Origin: Kluyvera cryocrescens NBRC 102467
GTDB taxonomy: Bacteria > Pseudomonadota > Gammaproteobacteria > Enterobacterales > Enterobacteriaceae
Reading direction: 5' to 3'
Assembly (NCBI RefSeq): GCF_001571285.1
Contig: NZ_BCTM01000025.1
Location: forward strand, 1-64,000
DNA length: 64,000 nucleotides
The first letter of the stretch is position 1, and the number at the start of each line of letters is the position of its first letter. Under the pieces are notes generated by a model. The model was not told the origin of the DNA. It saw only the letters and a program-made list of their open reading frames with translations, and made no database searches. Of the stretch, positions 10,606-20,956 are shown piece after piece. The translations under genes and the position numbers were made by a program.

Positions 10606-11001
10606 ATGATAGCTGAAACCCTTATCCCAGCCCGCTTTTGCATCTCCGCCGTAGACGCTGAGAGCACTGATGTGAAGCCGCTTCAGCTCGTCGAGCCGGA
10701 GAAAGCCTCGCTCGCCGATTGGCAGGATGAGATATTGATCAGCGGCGGCCAGTCCCGTAACCCATTGCTCGAGGAGCGCGATCGTCATATTAAAGATAGA
10801 TTATATCGCGTGGCTAAAATTGAAGCCTTTGCCCTTATGCTAAATAATTTAGTGGTTCAGGGAGAGATCTCCGCGCTGGAGTTAAGTCAAATTATTGAGT
10901 TAAAAACCCAGGACATTAATGAAGATGGTAATAAAATCTGGCTTAATTTAATGACCCAGGAAAGAACTGCCCCACTGTTTTATAATCTGACGGAAAAGTA
11001 G
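10606..11001 (+). CDS. Hypothetical protein
   Basis: This 131-residue soluble protein is not recognised. The C-terminal two thirds look helical and charged (LEERDRHIKDRLYRVAKIE, then ALELSQIIELKTQDINEDG), and the last residues (TAPLFYNLTEK) end one base before the next gene begins. The N-terminal part is less regular. The chosen ATG lacks a clear ribosome-binding site, so the true start may lie further in. The central part of the gene is noticeably richer in A and T than neighbouring core genes, which hints at horizontal origin. It forms a tight pair with the following gene and is divergent from a membrane-anchored hypothetical protein. Confidence 0.6.
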   Translation: MIAETLIPARFCISAVDAESTDVKPLQLVEPEKASLADWQDEILISGGQSRNPLLEERDRHIKDRLYRVAKIEAFALMLNNLVVQGEISALELSQIIELKTQDINEDGNKIWLNLMTQERTAPLFYNLTEK

Positions 11002-11002
11002 T

Positions 11003-11446
11003 ATGAAACTTGTCGATGTTACTGAGGCTAATATAACGTTAAGCCCACAGATAAGTGATGAAACTCTTCTCCAGCGGAACCTTCAGGCGCTACGTGATGA
11101 AAAAAACGCCGAGGGGCGCCGCATTTCCAGCCCTTCTGCACCGATTCCCGCCGCGTTGGTCAAAATGAAGTGGCAGAACCGTCGCGAAATCTATGCCTAC
11201 CAGGTCAAAGAAGAGATCTTTGGCTCTGCGCTATGTGAAGTAATGGCGCGTTATCCTCACCTGAGAGACAAAATTCTCGCACATACCGAGGCCTGCTATC
11301 AGCACGTGCTGAGTCGGGAGACCGCGACCCTAGAGATCAGCCGCGGCCTTGCCGATGGTGATTACCGGACTTCAAACGTCATTCTGAAAGTGGAAAAAGA
11401 CGAAGAAAAGCGCCCGGATCAGCCGGTTATCTCCAGAGCAAAATGA
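11003..11446 (+). CDS. Hypothetical protein
   Basis: This 147-residue soluble protein is not recognised. It begins one base after the stop of the previous gene, so the two are very likely co-transcribed and translationally coupled. The sequence is mostly helical and polar, with a central KMKWQNRREIYAYQVKEEIFGSAL region and a lysine- and glutamate-rich tail. No signal peptide, membrane segment or catalytic motif is visible. Its 3' end overlaps the 3' end of the convergent GH43 gene by 28 bases (stop codons at about 11444 and 11419), leaving no room for a terminator. This compact arrangement suggests the xylosidase operon and the pair were brought together by a past rearrangement. Confidence 0.6.
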   Translation: MKLVDVTEANITLSPQISDETLLQRNLQALRDEKNAEGRRISSPSAPIPAALVKMKWQNRREIYAYQVKEEIFGSALCEVMARYPHLRDKILAHTEACYQHVLSRETATLEISRGLADGDYRTSNVILKVEKDEEKRPDQPVISRAK

Positions 11447-12951
11447 TCGAACGCGCAGAAACCATCCGACTTGGTTGATTCGAGCGACAGCGCCAGCAGC
11501 CCTATTTTTGCCCCAACCCACTTTCCTTTACCGGCAGCAAAGGGCTGTGCGATTGGATACCAGTCGCTGTCATTCTGCCGCCATGCGAAGCGACAAATCC
11601 CGCCCAATGAAACCTCGATCTTCATTTCGCAGCTCGCATCATCAATAACCGCTATCGCCTGACGATTCTCACTGACGATACCCGCGTCGCTCATCCAGCC
11701 GGTTACCCATAGTATCCGATATCTGCCATGACTATTTTCCAGTAACAGCGAGGCATAGCGTTCGCCGTAGACAATCACCCCGCCCGCATCACCGGATTTC
11801 TCCGCATTGAGCGTCAACGAAGTCTGGGCCGAGAACTGCCATGCCGGAAACTTCTGCAGCAACAGATTCGGTACCCAGTAGACGTTATTCTTTTCTTGCA
11901 AGGAAGGAAGCCCGCAACAGTGAAGATTCAGCTGCTGCTTCCCGGGTAGCAGCCACTCAGGATTGGGGTTGGCCTGCCATTGCCACTGCAAACCGGGTTT
12001 GCCGTTGGCAAAATCATCACTCGTTTGCGGCTTTTCACGTGGCGATGCTGGCAGGCTAACCGGGCGCGGCCCGCGCATGACAGGCTGACCTTCGCCATTT
12101 TCCCCTAACGGTTCGCCAATGCGCGGCCAGCCATCGTCTCCCCAACACATCGGTTGTAGGTGCACAATACGACCGTACAAATGTGCATCCTGGAAATGAA
12201 CAAACCAGCATTCGCCATCGTCGAGTTCAACCCAACCGCCCTGATGCGGGCCATTAACCGGGGTATTTCCCTGGAAGAGAACGTTTTTCACCTCCCAGGG
12301 CCCCTGCATACTTTTGGCACGCAGGACGGTTTCCCAACCGGTTTCCACCCCGCCTGCCGGAGCAAAAATGTAGTACCAGCCGCCGCGTTTGTAGACTTTC
12401 GGCCCCTCCAGCGTTGGCTGATCGCAGCTGCCGTCGTAAATAATCCGCCCTTCGCCCTGAAGCTGCTTACCGTCAGGCGACATGGAAAATAGCTGCAGTT
12501 TGTGCTTAATCCCACTGCGGCTGTGAGCAAAAGCGTGTACCAACCATGCTTCACCGTTGTCGTCCCAGAATGGACAGGGATCGATCCAGCCCTTGGCCAC
12601 TTGTAAACAATGAGGTTCGCTCCACGCTCCCCAAGGATCGTCGGTGTGACACATGAAAATCCCTTCATCCGGGGTACTGAAAAACACCCACAGCTTATTA
12701 TCATGCCAACGTATTGATGGCGCCCAGACGCCTTTGCCTGGCTGATATTCATGAAAACCGGCCAGCGGTAACGCGTTAAAAACATGATTGATGATTTTCC
12801 AGCTCACCAGGTCAGTCGAATGGAGAATCGGCAACGCTGGCATGTGGTTAAAGCTGGAGGAAACCATAAAGAAATCATCCCCTACCCGCACGATATCCGG
12901 ATCCGAATAGTCAGCGCAGAGGATCGGATTCTGATAGTCATTCGCTGTCAT
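11419..12951 (-). CDS. xynB: GH43 beta-xylosidase / arabinofuranosidase
   Basis: This 510-residue glycoside hydrolase of family 43 acts on xylo-oligosaccharides. The five-bladed propeller shows the catalytic base in ILCADYSDPDIVR near the start, the second acidic residue in WIDPCPFWDDNGEAW, and the general acid Glu in TLEGPKVYKRGGWYYIF. A C-terminal beta-sandwich (about residues 320-510) is typical of xylosidases such as XynB and E. coli YagH. There is no signal peptide, so it cleaves imported disaccharides in the cytoplasm. I prefer the second of two adjacent ATGs, five bases after AGGAGG. It is the second gene of an operon behind a GPH symporter, 10 bp away. Arabinosidase activity is possible; the family call is firm but substrate detail is inferred. 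Confidence 0.9.
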   Translation of the reverse strand: MTANDYQNPILCADYSDPDIVRVGDDFFMVSSSFNHMPALPILHSTDLVSWKIINHVFNALPLAGFHEYQPGKGVWAPSIRWHDNKLWVFFSTPDEGIFMCHTDDPWGAWSEPHCLQVAKGWIDPCPFWDDNGEAWLVHAFAHSRSGIKHKLQLFSMSPDGKQLQGEGRIIYDGSCDQPTLEGPKVYKRGGWYYIFAPAGGVETGWETVLRAKSMQGPWEVKNVLFQGNTPVNGPHQGGWVELDDGECWFVHFQDAHLYGRIVHLQPMCWGDDGWPRIGEPLGENGEGQPVMRGPRPVSLPASPREKPQTSDDFANGKPGLQWQWQANPNPEWLLPGKQQLNLHCCGLPSLQEKNNVYWVPNLLLQKFPAWQFSAQTSLTLNAEKSGDAGGVIVYGERYASLLLENSHGRYRILWVTGWMSDAGIVSENRQAIAVIDDASCEMKIEVSLGGICRFAWRQNDSDWYPIAQPFAAGKGKWVGAKIGLLALSLESTKSDGFCAFDHFALEITG

Positions 12952-12961
12952 CATATCCTCC

Positions 12962-14389
12962 TTAAGCCTTACGCCATTCGCCGGGTACGGCGTCGGGCTC
13001 CACGTCTACCGCCACGCTGTTTGTCTGCTGCCGAGCAGACAGATCGCGTTGAATGGTGGCCATGGCTTGATCATCAAGTTTATAAAAGCGCGACAACCAC
13101 CACAGCACCAGATAGGAGAGCGATGGCCCCAGCGTCAACAGCCCGACAATCCCCATCGTCGCCAGTGGCGTTTGTACAGAAACCCCCGCCTGATAGCCAA
13201 ACAATCCCAGCGAGAAGCCCACGACCGCACCGGCAACCGCCATCCCCATTTTCAGCGCAAACAGATTGCCAGAGTAAGACAAACCGGTAATACGACGACC
13301 AAATTTCCACTCACCGTAGTCAGCGGCATTAGCCATCATGTTCCATTTAAACGGTTGGTACATCTGGTGGAAGAAACCAACAAGGAAATACAGCGGGAAC
13401 ACCACCGGCAGCCAGGTTGGCGGCACGAAGAACATCACCACACCTACCACAACCAACAGCAGGTTAATACTTTTAAACAGCGACACTGCGCGATAGCGTT
13501 TTGCCAGCCAACCTGCGGCCATACTGCCGATAATGGTTCCGACCACACTGGTTGATATAAACGCCGACTTCATCGCGGTCCCGGCGGCAGACTCAACGCC
13601 GCCCATCATCAGATAGGTGGCATAGTACAGGGTCGCCGCGCCGCGCATGACCCCGGCCATGCTGGAGAAAAAGGTGATAATTGCCACAATTCGCCACTGA
13701 TCGTTTGCCAGCAATGAGCGCAGATCTTCACGAATACTGTTTTGCTGTTCAACCGCGGGCGCTACGCGTTCTTTCGTCGAGAAGAAGCAGAACAGGAGCA
13801 TCACAATAGCAATGGCCCCCATGATCCCCATGGTGGCCTGGAAGCCAAACTGCCTGTTATCTTTCCCCAGGTAATCGACAAGAAATAGGGTCGCCACGGA
13901 CACCATCAGCCCGGCGATGGAAGAAATAGTAAAACGGTAGGACTGTGCCGAAAGGCGATCTTTTTCATCACGCGTAATAACGCCGCCCAGCGCACAGTAG
14001 GGGATATTGATAAAGGTGTAACACAACATTAGTAAGGTGTATGTCAGGTAGGCATATACCAGTTTGCCAGACTCACTAAACGCCGGTGTCGTAAAGGTCA
14101 TAACCGCCAGTACAGCATAAGGAACAGCAAACCAGATAAGCCAAGGGCGGAAGTGCCCCCAGCGAGTTTTCACCCGGTCGGCAACGATGCCGGTGAGCGG
14201 GTCAGTTATCGCATCAAGTACGCGAGTGACCAGGAACATAACTCCCACAGCCGCCGCCGAGAGTCCGTAAATATCCGTGTAAAACCAGGTCAAAAACATC
14301 GTTACCGAAGAGTAGACAATGCCGCAAGCGGCATCGCCCATGCCGTATCCCAGCTTTTCTGAAATCGACAATTTTGTATCGTTTGCCAC
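12962..14389 (-). CDS. GPH-family xyloside:cation symporter
   Basis: This roughly 475-residue inner-membrane transporter belongs to the glycoside-pentoside-hexuronide family (E. coli YagG/YicJ, XynP). About twelve hydrophobic helices are visible. It starts with KLSISEKLGYGMGDAACGIVY and has the family DAITDPLTGIVADR loop after helix two and RWGHFRPWLIWFA soon after. It should import xylobiose or other xylosides with a proton or sodium ion for the GH43 enzyme encoded next. I take the GTG at 14389 as start because GGGGGGA lies upstream and the family begins at this point; an ATG 18 codons earlier is possible. No regulator gene lies beside this pair, so control is presumably by a distant XylR and catabolite repression. 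Confidence 0.88.
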   Translation of the reverse strand: MANDTKLSISEKLGYGMGDAACGIVYSSVTMFLTWFYTDIYGLSAAAVGVMFLVTRVLDAITDPLTGIVADRVKTRWGHFRPWLIWFAVPYAVLAVMTFTTPAFSESGKLVYAYLTYTLLMLCYTFINIPYCALGGVITRDEKDRLSAQSYRFTISSIAGLMVSVATLFLVDYLGKDNRQFGFQATMGIMGAIAIVMLLFCFFSTKERVAPAVEQQNSIREDLRSLLANDQWRIVAIITFFSSMAGVMRGAATLYYATYLMMGGVESAAGTAMKSAFISTSVVGTIIGSMAAGWLAKRYRAVSLFKSINLLLVVVGVVMFFVPPTWLPVVFPLYFLVGFFHQMYQPFKWNMMANAADYGEWKFGRRITGLSYSGNLFALKMGMAVAGAVVGFSLGLFGYQAGVSVQTPLATMGIVGLLTLGPSLSYLVLWWLSRFYKLDDQAMATIQRDLSARQQTNSVAVDVEPDAVPGEWRKA

Positions 14390-14542
14390 GAGGTAATCCC
14401 CCCTAATTGAAGAGGTTTCAATGTAGGAGGATGAAAAAAACAATCCTATTGTCTTTTTTCGTACTGGCGTTACGTTTTATAGCAACTGCGGAAGGTGTCA
14501 CACATCTTGATCATTTATCATACAGCTTTGATTTTTGTGACC

Positions 14543-15997
14543 TCACACCAAACGGAAAACGGAAATAGCCGATTTCAGCTCGCCGGTATGCTGCTGTTGC
14601 TCGTGCGCGACCTGAATCGTCTGCGCCACGTGCTGCACGTTCTCCTGTACGCTGGCATCAATATGCGCAATGCTCCCTTTCATCTGCATCACGCTGGCGC
14701 GCTGCTGGTCGCTCATTGACGACAGCACATCCACACAGGCCTGTAGGCTGTCGATGTTATCGATAATCGCCGCCATCGTCTCCCCTGCGCGCTCCACCTG
14801 CTCTGCGCCCTGATGGGTACGTTCAACCGATGTCGCAATCAGTTGTCGAATATCCCGCGCAGCCCCTTCGCAGCGCAGTGCGAGGGTACGAACCTCGGCA
14901 GCGACCACGGCAAAGCCCTTGCCGTGCGCCCCGGCTCGCGCCGCTTCTACCGACGCGTTGAGCGACAGGATATTGGTCTGGAAGGCAATACCGTCGATGA
15001 GCTCAAGGATCCCGTTGATCTTCAAAGACTCGTCGCGGATATGGGTCATTGATGCCATAGCCAGACGGATGTTTTCGCCCCCCTGCTGAGCGACATCACT
15101 GGCCTGCACCGCCAGTTGGCGGGCTTCGCCGGCTTTTTCGCTGGTCAGTGAGGCCGCGGCGGCCAACTGTTCCATTGCGCTGGCGGTTACCGCCAGCGAA
15201 CGCGCCTGATTGTCGGTACGCTCGGACAGCGCGGTATTACGCTGCAACAGCGTCTGCGACGCTTCCAACAGCTGTGATACGTTACCGCTCACCTGTTCCA
15301 GCGTATTGCGCATCGCGTCCAGCGTCAGGCTAAAGGTCCGCGCGAACGGCGAGCGGCTGGTTTTCGCATCGCGGGCCAGCGTCAAATAGCCGGACTCCCG
15401 ATTGATCACCGCCGCCAGCTTCGCCACCTCACTGGCAGAACGCGCGTCCTGCTCCATACGCACCGCCAGAAACACCAGAAAAACGGTCTGCGCTACCACA
15501 TATAGTCCATGCATAATGACCATATGCAGGCCGGTATGCATAAATACGGTAATATGAAACAGGCCATATTCCTGCAAATAATTAAACACCAGATGATGAA
15601 CCGCAATGACGCCGGCCCCCATAATTAATGGCCGCCAATCACGCCATGCCAGCAGCGCGGAGAGTAAAACGAAAACTGAAAAATGGTATTCGGTTTCGCC
15701 ATGCCCCAGTTGAATAAGCAGTGCAGAATAGGCCATCAAAATAAAAGCGTACACCAGCCGAGTGGCCAGCGTGCCGGCAAACAAAAAGGTCATCATGGTG
15801 CCCAGCGCAGATAGCGCGGTCGCCACAATCAGCGCGATATGCAGGCCCTCATTCATCCAGCCCACGCCCAATGATATGCCCCACATGACCCATGCCAGCA
15901 CCAGCAACAGCCGGTCAGCTCTTTTTCGAATGGAGGATAATGAAAACAGATCGCGATGCAGCCCATCTGCATCCCGCAAAGCCGTAATAGTCATCAT
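14543..15997 (-). CDS. Methyl-accepting chemotaxis-type receptor, six-helix
   Basis: This 484-residue chemoreceptor-type protein has an unusual N terminus. About six hydrophobic helices (residues 30-185) take the place of the usual periplasmic ligand domain. A HAMP-like or coiled-coil linker and the cytoplasmic signalling domain (about 220-484) follow, with the highly conserved hairpin tip [18 protein letters not shown] and then [12 protein letters not shown]. Such proteins sense membrane, redox or internal signals and relay them to CheA through CheW. The C terminus lacks the NWETF-type CheR tether. If the host is a non-flagellate Klebsiella or Raoultella, the partner is unclear. No che genes are nearby. 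It lies alone between the xyloside operon and exbD. Confidence 0.88.
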   Translation of the reverse strand: MMTITALRDADGLHRDLFSLSSIRKRADRLLLVLAWVMWGISLGVGWMNEGLHIALIVATALSALGTMMTFLFAGTLATRLVYAFILMAYSALLIQLGHGETEYHFSVFVLLSALLAWRDWRPLIMGAGVIAVHHLVFNYLQEYGLFHITVFMHTGLHMVIMHGLYVVAQTVFLVFLAVRMEQDARSASEVAKLAAVINRESGYLTLARDAKTSRSPFARTFSLTLDAMRNTLEQVSGNVSQLLEASQTLLQRNTALSERTDNQARSLAVTASAMEQLAAAASLTSEKAGEARQLAVQASDVAQQGGENIRLAMASMTHIRDESLKINGILELIDGIAFQTNILSLNASVEAARAGAHGKGFAVVAAEVRTLALRCEGAARDIRQLIATSVERTHQGAEQVERAGETMAAIIDNIDSLQACVDVLSSMSDQQRASVMQMKGSIAHIDASVQENVQHVAQTIQVAHEQQQHTGELKSAISVFRLV

Positions 15998-16205
15998 ATT
16001 TTCCGCCCGCCGCAGGTGAAGATATTTCTTCTTATATTATTGTTAGCGTTCAGAATTAAGCGTAGGAAGGTTATTTCAGGCTAGCCACTACAATGTTAAA
16101 AATATATTCCACGAATTAAGCAGCACTAAATGACATTTCATTTAAATTCTATTTTGGAGGGGATAATAAGACTTAAGGTAAATATCGGATGGCGCGTGGA
16201 GGATA
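15998..16205. other. Intergenic region upstream of chemoreceptor gene
   Basis: This AT-rich stretch lies between the exbD terminator and the chemoreceptor start. It should carry the chemoreceptor promoter on the minus strand. No repeat or open frame of note is seen. Confidence 0.35.
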
Positions 16206-16232
16206 AAAAGAATGGCGCAAAGTGCGCCATTC
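16206..16232 (-). terminator. Rho-independent terminator of exbBD
   Basis: On the minus strand, GAATGGCGCA-CTT-TGCGCCATTC is followed by TTTTTATCC. The perfect 10-bp stem and T run, eight bases past the exbD stop, make this a textbook intrinsic terminator. Confidence 0.88.
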
Positions 16233-16239
16233 GGGATCA

Positions 16240-16665
16240 TTATTTCTTGGCGACGGTTTCTTCGCCGACCAGGCCAATCTTCAGATAGCCTGCCTGATGG
16301 AGGGTGTCCATCACCTTCATCATCGTTTCGTAATCAACCGTCTTGTCAGCACGGAAGAAGACGGTGGTGTCTTTCTTCCCTTCCGTCAGCGTTTCCAGGG
16401 CGCTGACCATGTTGTCTTCGGTAATCGGATCGTTACCAAGGAACATGGATTTGTCGGCTTTCACCGACAGATAGACCGGTTTTTCCGGACGCGGCTGTGG
16501 CTGGCTTGAGGAAGCCGGCAGGTTGACTTTGACATCAACGGTCGCCAGCGGTGCCGCCACCATAAAGATAATCAGCAAAACCAACATAACGTCGATAAAC
16601 GGCGTTACGTTGATGTCATGCATTTCGCCGGTGTCGTCCAGATTTTCATTAAGACGCATTGCCAT
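16240..16665 (-). CDS. exbD: TonB-system proton channel subunit ExbD
   Basis: This 141-residue protein is the length of E. coli ExbD. It has a short cytoplasmic N terminus, one transmembrane helix (about residues 23-43) carrying the essential proton-path residue Asp25 in NVTPFIDVMLVLLIIFMV, and a periplasmic domain. With ExbB it forms the inner-membrane proton channel that energises TonB for uptake of iron siderophores and cobalamin through outer-membrane receptors. It lies six bases after exbB in one operon and is followed by a strong terminator. Fur control of the operon is established in E. coli, and a Fur-like site lies upstream of exbB here. Confidence 0.97.
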   Translation of the reverse strand: MAMRLNENLDDTGEMHDINVTPFIDVMLVLLIIFMVAAPLATVDVKVNLPASSSQPQPRPEKPVYLSVKADKSMFLGNDPITEDNMVSALETLTEGKKDTTVFFRADKTVDYETMMKVMDTLHQAGYLKIGLVGEETVAKK

Positions 16666-16671
16666 GGGGCA

Positions 16672-17403
16672 TTAACCTACTCGTAATTTCTGGGCGGTAC
16701 GAACCGGATGCACGCCGCTGGCGCTAAGATCCAGATCGCGGCTCTGCAGCAGCAGCACCTGCGCGGCAACATCGCTGAGATTCGCTTTAAAGCCGCCAAT
16801 CAGGCGCGCGAAGACGTTATAGATAACCACCGCTGGAATTGCGGCAAACAGACCAATCGCGGTCGCCAGCAGCGCTTCAGCAATACCCGGCGCCACAACG
16901 GCCAGGTTAGTGGTTTGCGTCTGGGCAATACCGATGAAGCTGTTCATGATACCCCAAACGGTACCAAACAGACCCACGAACGGGGAGATAGCACCGATGG
17001 TCGCGAGGAAGCCATTACCGCGTCCCATGTGACGTCCAACCGCCGCCACGCGACGCTCAAGACGAAAACCGGTACGTTCTTTAATGCCTTCGTTATCTTC
17101 CGAACCCGCAGAGAGCTCCAGCTCGTTCTGCGCTTCATTAATTAACTGGCTGCTCAGGCTACGAGCATCAAAGGCGGCGGCCACTTCACTCGCCTGGTTA
17201 AGAGAACGAACGTCCCCTAACAGCTTCTGTTCGCGCTTGAGGCGGCGCTTATGGGCGAGAAGCTCTGCACCCTTGCTGAAGAAAATAGCCCAGGTGACGA
17301 CGGAGGCCAGAATAAGCCCGATCATGACCACTTTAACCACGATGTCGGCATGATGATACATACCCCAAACGGAGAGATCCGCCTGCATCAAATTATTACC
17401 CAC
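16672..17403 (-). CDS. exbB: TonB-system proton channel subunit ExbB
   Basis: This 243-residue MotA/TolQ/ExbB-type protein has three transmembrane helices: one near residues 16-39 (DIVVKVVMIGLILASVVTWA) and two in the C-terminal half, within ATIGAISPFVGLFGTVWG and the LLATAIGLFAAIPAVVIYN segment. It forms a pentameric channel around ExbD that converts the proton gradient into TonB motion. I use the GTG at 17403, as in E. coli, where the protein begins MGNNLMQ; GGAG lies ten bases upstream. An ATG six codons earlier overlaps that signal. It is divergent from metC, and the shared 251-bp region contains a Fur-like site and MetJ boxes. Confidence 0.97.
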   Translation of the reverse strand: MGNNLMQADLSVWGMYHHADIVVKVVMIGLILASVVTWAIFFSKGAELLAHKRRLKREQKLLGDVRSLNQASEVAAAFDARSLSSQLINEAQNELELSAGSEDNEGIKERTGFRLERRVAAVGRHMGRGNGFLATIGAISPFVGLFGTVWGIMNSFIGIAQTQTTNLAVVAPGIAEALLATAIGLFAAIPAVVIYNVFARLIGGFKANLSDVAAQVLLLQSRDLDLSASGVHPVRTAQKLRVG

Positions 17404-17466
17404 TGTGTATCTCCAGGACATAAATCACAAAATCTGAGCACAATAATATCAAAAAAACGTCGAATT

Positions 17467-17485
17467 GATAGTAGTTCTCATTAGT
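17467..17485. promoter_or_regulatory. Probable Fur box upstream of exbB
   Basis: GATAGTAGTTCTCATTAGT agrees with the 19-bp Fur consensus at about 12 of 19 positions, including the TCATTA core. It lies 64 bp before the exbB start codon. Fur repression of exbBD is known in E. coli; the match here is moderate. Confidence 0.5.
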
Positions 17486-17611
17486 ATTTGCATATTGACC
17501 TAAATCACACTTATTTTCCTTGCGCTTACGCAGTAAAAAAGTTTTCTCCGCCCAATACGGCAAAATTTTCTGCTGTATGCGCAGGAAACGCTACACCCTG
17601 CTGACAATCGT

Positions 17612-18842
<1,231 letters not shown>

Positions 18843-19088
18843 CATAACCCCAGCCCGGTGCCGTGCGGTGTCGGGCAGGTAAATTTATTTTAGGCGCACC
18901 CAGTGGCGCTTCAACGATGTTGAGAGCAGTCGTCTCCCGAACGGATACACCGCCGCCAGGCGTAAACAAATTGCGCGTTGTTGTCAGCAAAACAGAACAA
19001 CGTGGCTTCATTTGTTGCGTACACGATCAAGGTGTTCTTCATCATTCGGGCGTACAATAAGCGAAAACGCTGTTCCACAGGAATGTTC
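18843..19088. other. Intergenic region metC-yghB
   Basis: These 246 bases contain a short GCCCG/CGGGC inverted repeat just after metC, without a clear T run, and presumably the yghB promoter. Upstream in-frame starts for yghB exist from 18978 but are not conserved. I see nothing else. Confidence 0.35.
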
Positions 19089-19748
19089 ATGGTCGTTATT
19101 CAAGAGATTGTCGCCGCGCTTTGGCAGCACGATTTTGCTGCTCTGGCGAATCCGCACGTCGTGGGGATCGTTTATCTGGTCATGTTTGCCACACTGTTTC
19201 TGGAAAATGGCCTGCTTCCCGCTTCATTCTTACCCGGTGATAGCCTGCTGCTATTGGCGGGAGCGCTCATTGCCAAGGGCGTGATGGGCTACGTCCCGAC
19301 TCTTGTGATCCTGACCACCGCCGCAAGCCTCGGCTGCTGGCTGAGCTATATCCAAGGGCGATGGCTGGGCAACACCCGCGTGGTGAAAGGCTGGCTGTCG
19401 CAACTGCCGGATAAATATCATCAGCGTGCAACCTGCATGTTTGACCGCCATGGTCTGCTGGCCCTACTGGCGGGCCGCTTCCTGGCGTTTGTGCGTACCC
19501 TGCTGCCGACGATGGCGGGTATTTCCGGGCTGCCAAATCGCCGCTTCCAGCTGTTTAACTGGTTAAGCGCGTTGCTGTGGGTGGGCGTGGTGACCAGCCT
19601 CGGCTATGCCCTGAGCATGATCCCCTTCGTCAAACGCCATGAAGACCAGGTAATGACCTTCCTGATGATTCTGCCGATATTCCTGCTGGTTGCCGGCCTT
19701 CTGGGTACGGTTATCGTGGTGATTAAGAAAAAGTACTGCGACGCCTGA
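19089..19748 (+). CDS. yghB: DedA-family membrane protein YghB
   Basis: This 219-residue inner-membrane protein is the length of E. coli YghB, a DedA/SNARE-associated family member. It has the DedA signature region [22 protein letters not shown] near residue 40 (Glu and Asp in membrane-embedded positions) and the conserved [21 protein letters not shown] segment with its key arginines. About five hydrophobic segments are visible. DedA proteins are linked to lipid flipping and proton-dependent export; in E. coli YghB and YqjA are partly redundant for cell division, Tat export and drug tolerance. The ATG at 19089 lies seven bases after AGGA; the longer frame upstream is not conserved. Confidence 0.94.
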   Translation: MVVIQEIVAALWQHDFAALANPHVVGIVYLVMFATLFLENGLLPASFLPGDSLLLLAGALIAKGVMGYVPTLVILTTAASLGCWLSYIQGRWLGNTRVVKGWLSQLPDKYHQRATCMFDRHGLLALLAGRFLAFVRTLLPTMAGISGLPNRRFQLFNWLSALLWVGVVTSLGYALSMIPFVKRHEDQVMTFLMILPIFLLVAGLLGTVIVVIKKKYCDA

Positions 19749-19840
19749 TTAGCGTATTCACTTGGGCGCTTTACCCCGCGCATCTTGTGAATTATCTGAA
19801 GCCCGACAAATACCTAACATCGTTAGTTTAAGATTGAGAT

Positions 19841-19871
19841 ACCCGGGGCGACCGCCGGGTTTTCTGTTTTT
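19841..19871 (+). terminator. Terminator of yghB
   Basis: ACCCGG, an eight-base loop and CCGGGT are followed by TTTCTGTTTTT on the plus strand. It lies between the convergent yghB and yqhC genes and touches the yqhC stop codon. Confidence 0.65.
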
Positions 19872-20760
19872 ACATCCCACGCAAACGTGCCGCATCCTCT
19901 CCCGGCGTGATACCGAAGTAGCGTTTAAACTCCCGGCTAAACTGGGAGGCACTCTCATAGCCAACCTGCATCGCCGCCGCACTGGCCTTTAACCCGTCAT
20001 GCACCATCATCATTCTGGCTTTATGGAGGCGATAGGCTTTCAAATACTGAAGCGGCGAGGTGCTGGTGACCGATTTAAAATTATGGTGAAACGCTGACAG
20101 ACTCATATTTGCCTCCGCCGCCAGTTGGTCCACGCTCAGTGCTTCGGTGTACTGGCCCTCAATGCGTTTGAGTACGCGGCTAATCTGGCTGAAGTGCGTC
20201 TGGCGGCTGACCAGCGCCATCAGCGCTCCGCCGCGTGGCCCCAGCAGTACATGGTAAAGCATTTCACGGATGATCTGTTTTCCCAGAATACGCGCGTCCA
20301 TCGGCCGTTCCATCACATCCAGTAGCCGTTCAGCGGCGCACAGGATCTCGTCAGACAAGACGGCGGAGTTAATTCCGCTTTCCGCCATCGCCGGGCGAAA
20401 CAGCGCATCCTCGCCGATATCCATCAGTAGCTCTTGTAGCTGTAAAACATCGACGTCCAGACGAAATCCAGCCAGCGGTGACTCTTCGGTCGCAAAAGTT
20501 TCACATTCGAAGGGTAAAGGTACGGTGAGCAACAGATATTCGTTGGCATCGTAGCGGAAGGTGCGCTCGTTGATGTAACCGATTTTATACCCGGAAAAGA
20601 GAAACACGATGCCCGGCCGGTACATCACCGGCGTGCGTCCGTTAGGCTGCGTGCCGTAGATCAGCTGTATATCAGGCAGCACGGCACGTAGGCTTTGTTC
20701 TTTATTTTTCAGCTGCTTAGTTTTCTCTGTTAGCAGCGCACAGATCTCTTCACGGTTCAT
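19870..20760 (-). CDS. yqhC: AraC-family aldehyde-responsive activator YqhC
   Basis: This 296-residue AraC/XylS regulator matches E. coli YqhC. The N-terminal sensing region (about residues 1-180) has conserved segments such as [22 protein letters not shown]; the C-terminal double helix-turn-helix (about 190-290) includes [22 protein letters not shown] and [17 protein letters not shown]. In E. coli YqhC responds to furfural, glyoxal and related aldehydes and activates the divergent yqhD and the following dkgA. I start it at MNREEIC (ATG 20760), with GGAG nine bases upstream; eleven extra codons are possible. Two strong inverted repeats in the shared promoter region are candidate operators. 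Confidence 0.92.
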   Translation of the reverse strand: MNREEICALLTEKTKQLKNKEQSLRAVLPDIQLIYGTQPNGRTPVMYRPGIVFLFSGYKIGYINERTFRYDANEYLLLTVPLPFECETFATEESPLAGFRLDVDVLQLQELLMDIGEDALFRPAMAESGINSAVLSDEILCAAERLLDVMERPMDARILGKQIIREMLYHVLLGPRGGALMALVSRQTHFSQISRVLKRIEGQYTEALSVDQLAAEANMSLSAFHHNFKSVTSTSPLQYLKAYRLHKARMMMVHDGLKASAAAMQVGYESASQFSREFKRYFGITPGEDAARLRGM

Positions 20761-20790
20761 CAACCCACGCTCCAGATATCTTTTCCAACG

Positions 20791-20840
20791 CAATCATTGT
20801 GGCCATGATTGATGCATTTCTCCAGCCTTATGGAGAAATG
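20791..20840. promoter_or_regulatory. Two adjacent inverted repeats in yqhC-yqhD promoter region
   Basis: CAATCAT-N7-ATGATTG (20791-20811) is followed after three bases by CATTTCTCC-N8-GGAGAAATG (20815-20840); both arms are perfect. A third short repeat, AATGA-TG-TCATT, lies at 20892-20903. They fall in the 196-bp divergent region, where YqhC must act. YqhC binding is inference; the second repeat could also form an RNA hairpin. Confidence 0.5.
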
Positions 20841-20956
20841 GGCAAGACAATCGCAGAAATGTGCATTGAGCGCGCTGGCGGCGAAGACCACAATGATGTC
20901 ATTCGGCAGCGACCTTCGCCGCCTTGTTTTTCCACCCATTAAGAAGGGAACGAGCA

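Noticed and set aside
14501-14550. CRP site near TGTGACCTCACA
   Set aside because: The two half-sites are only two bases apart; CRP needs six.
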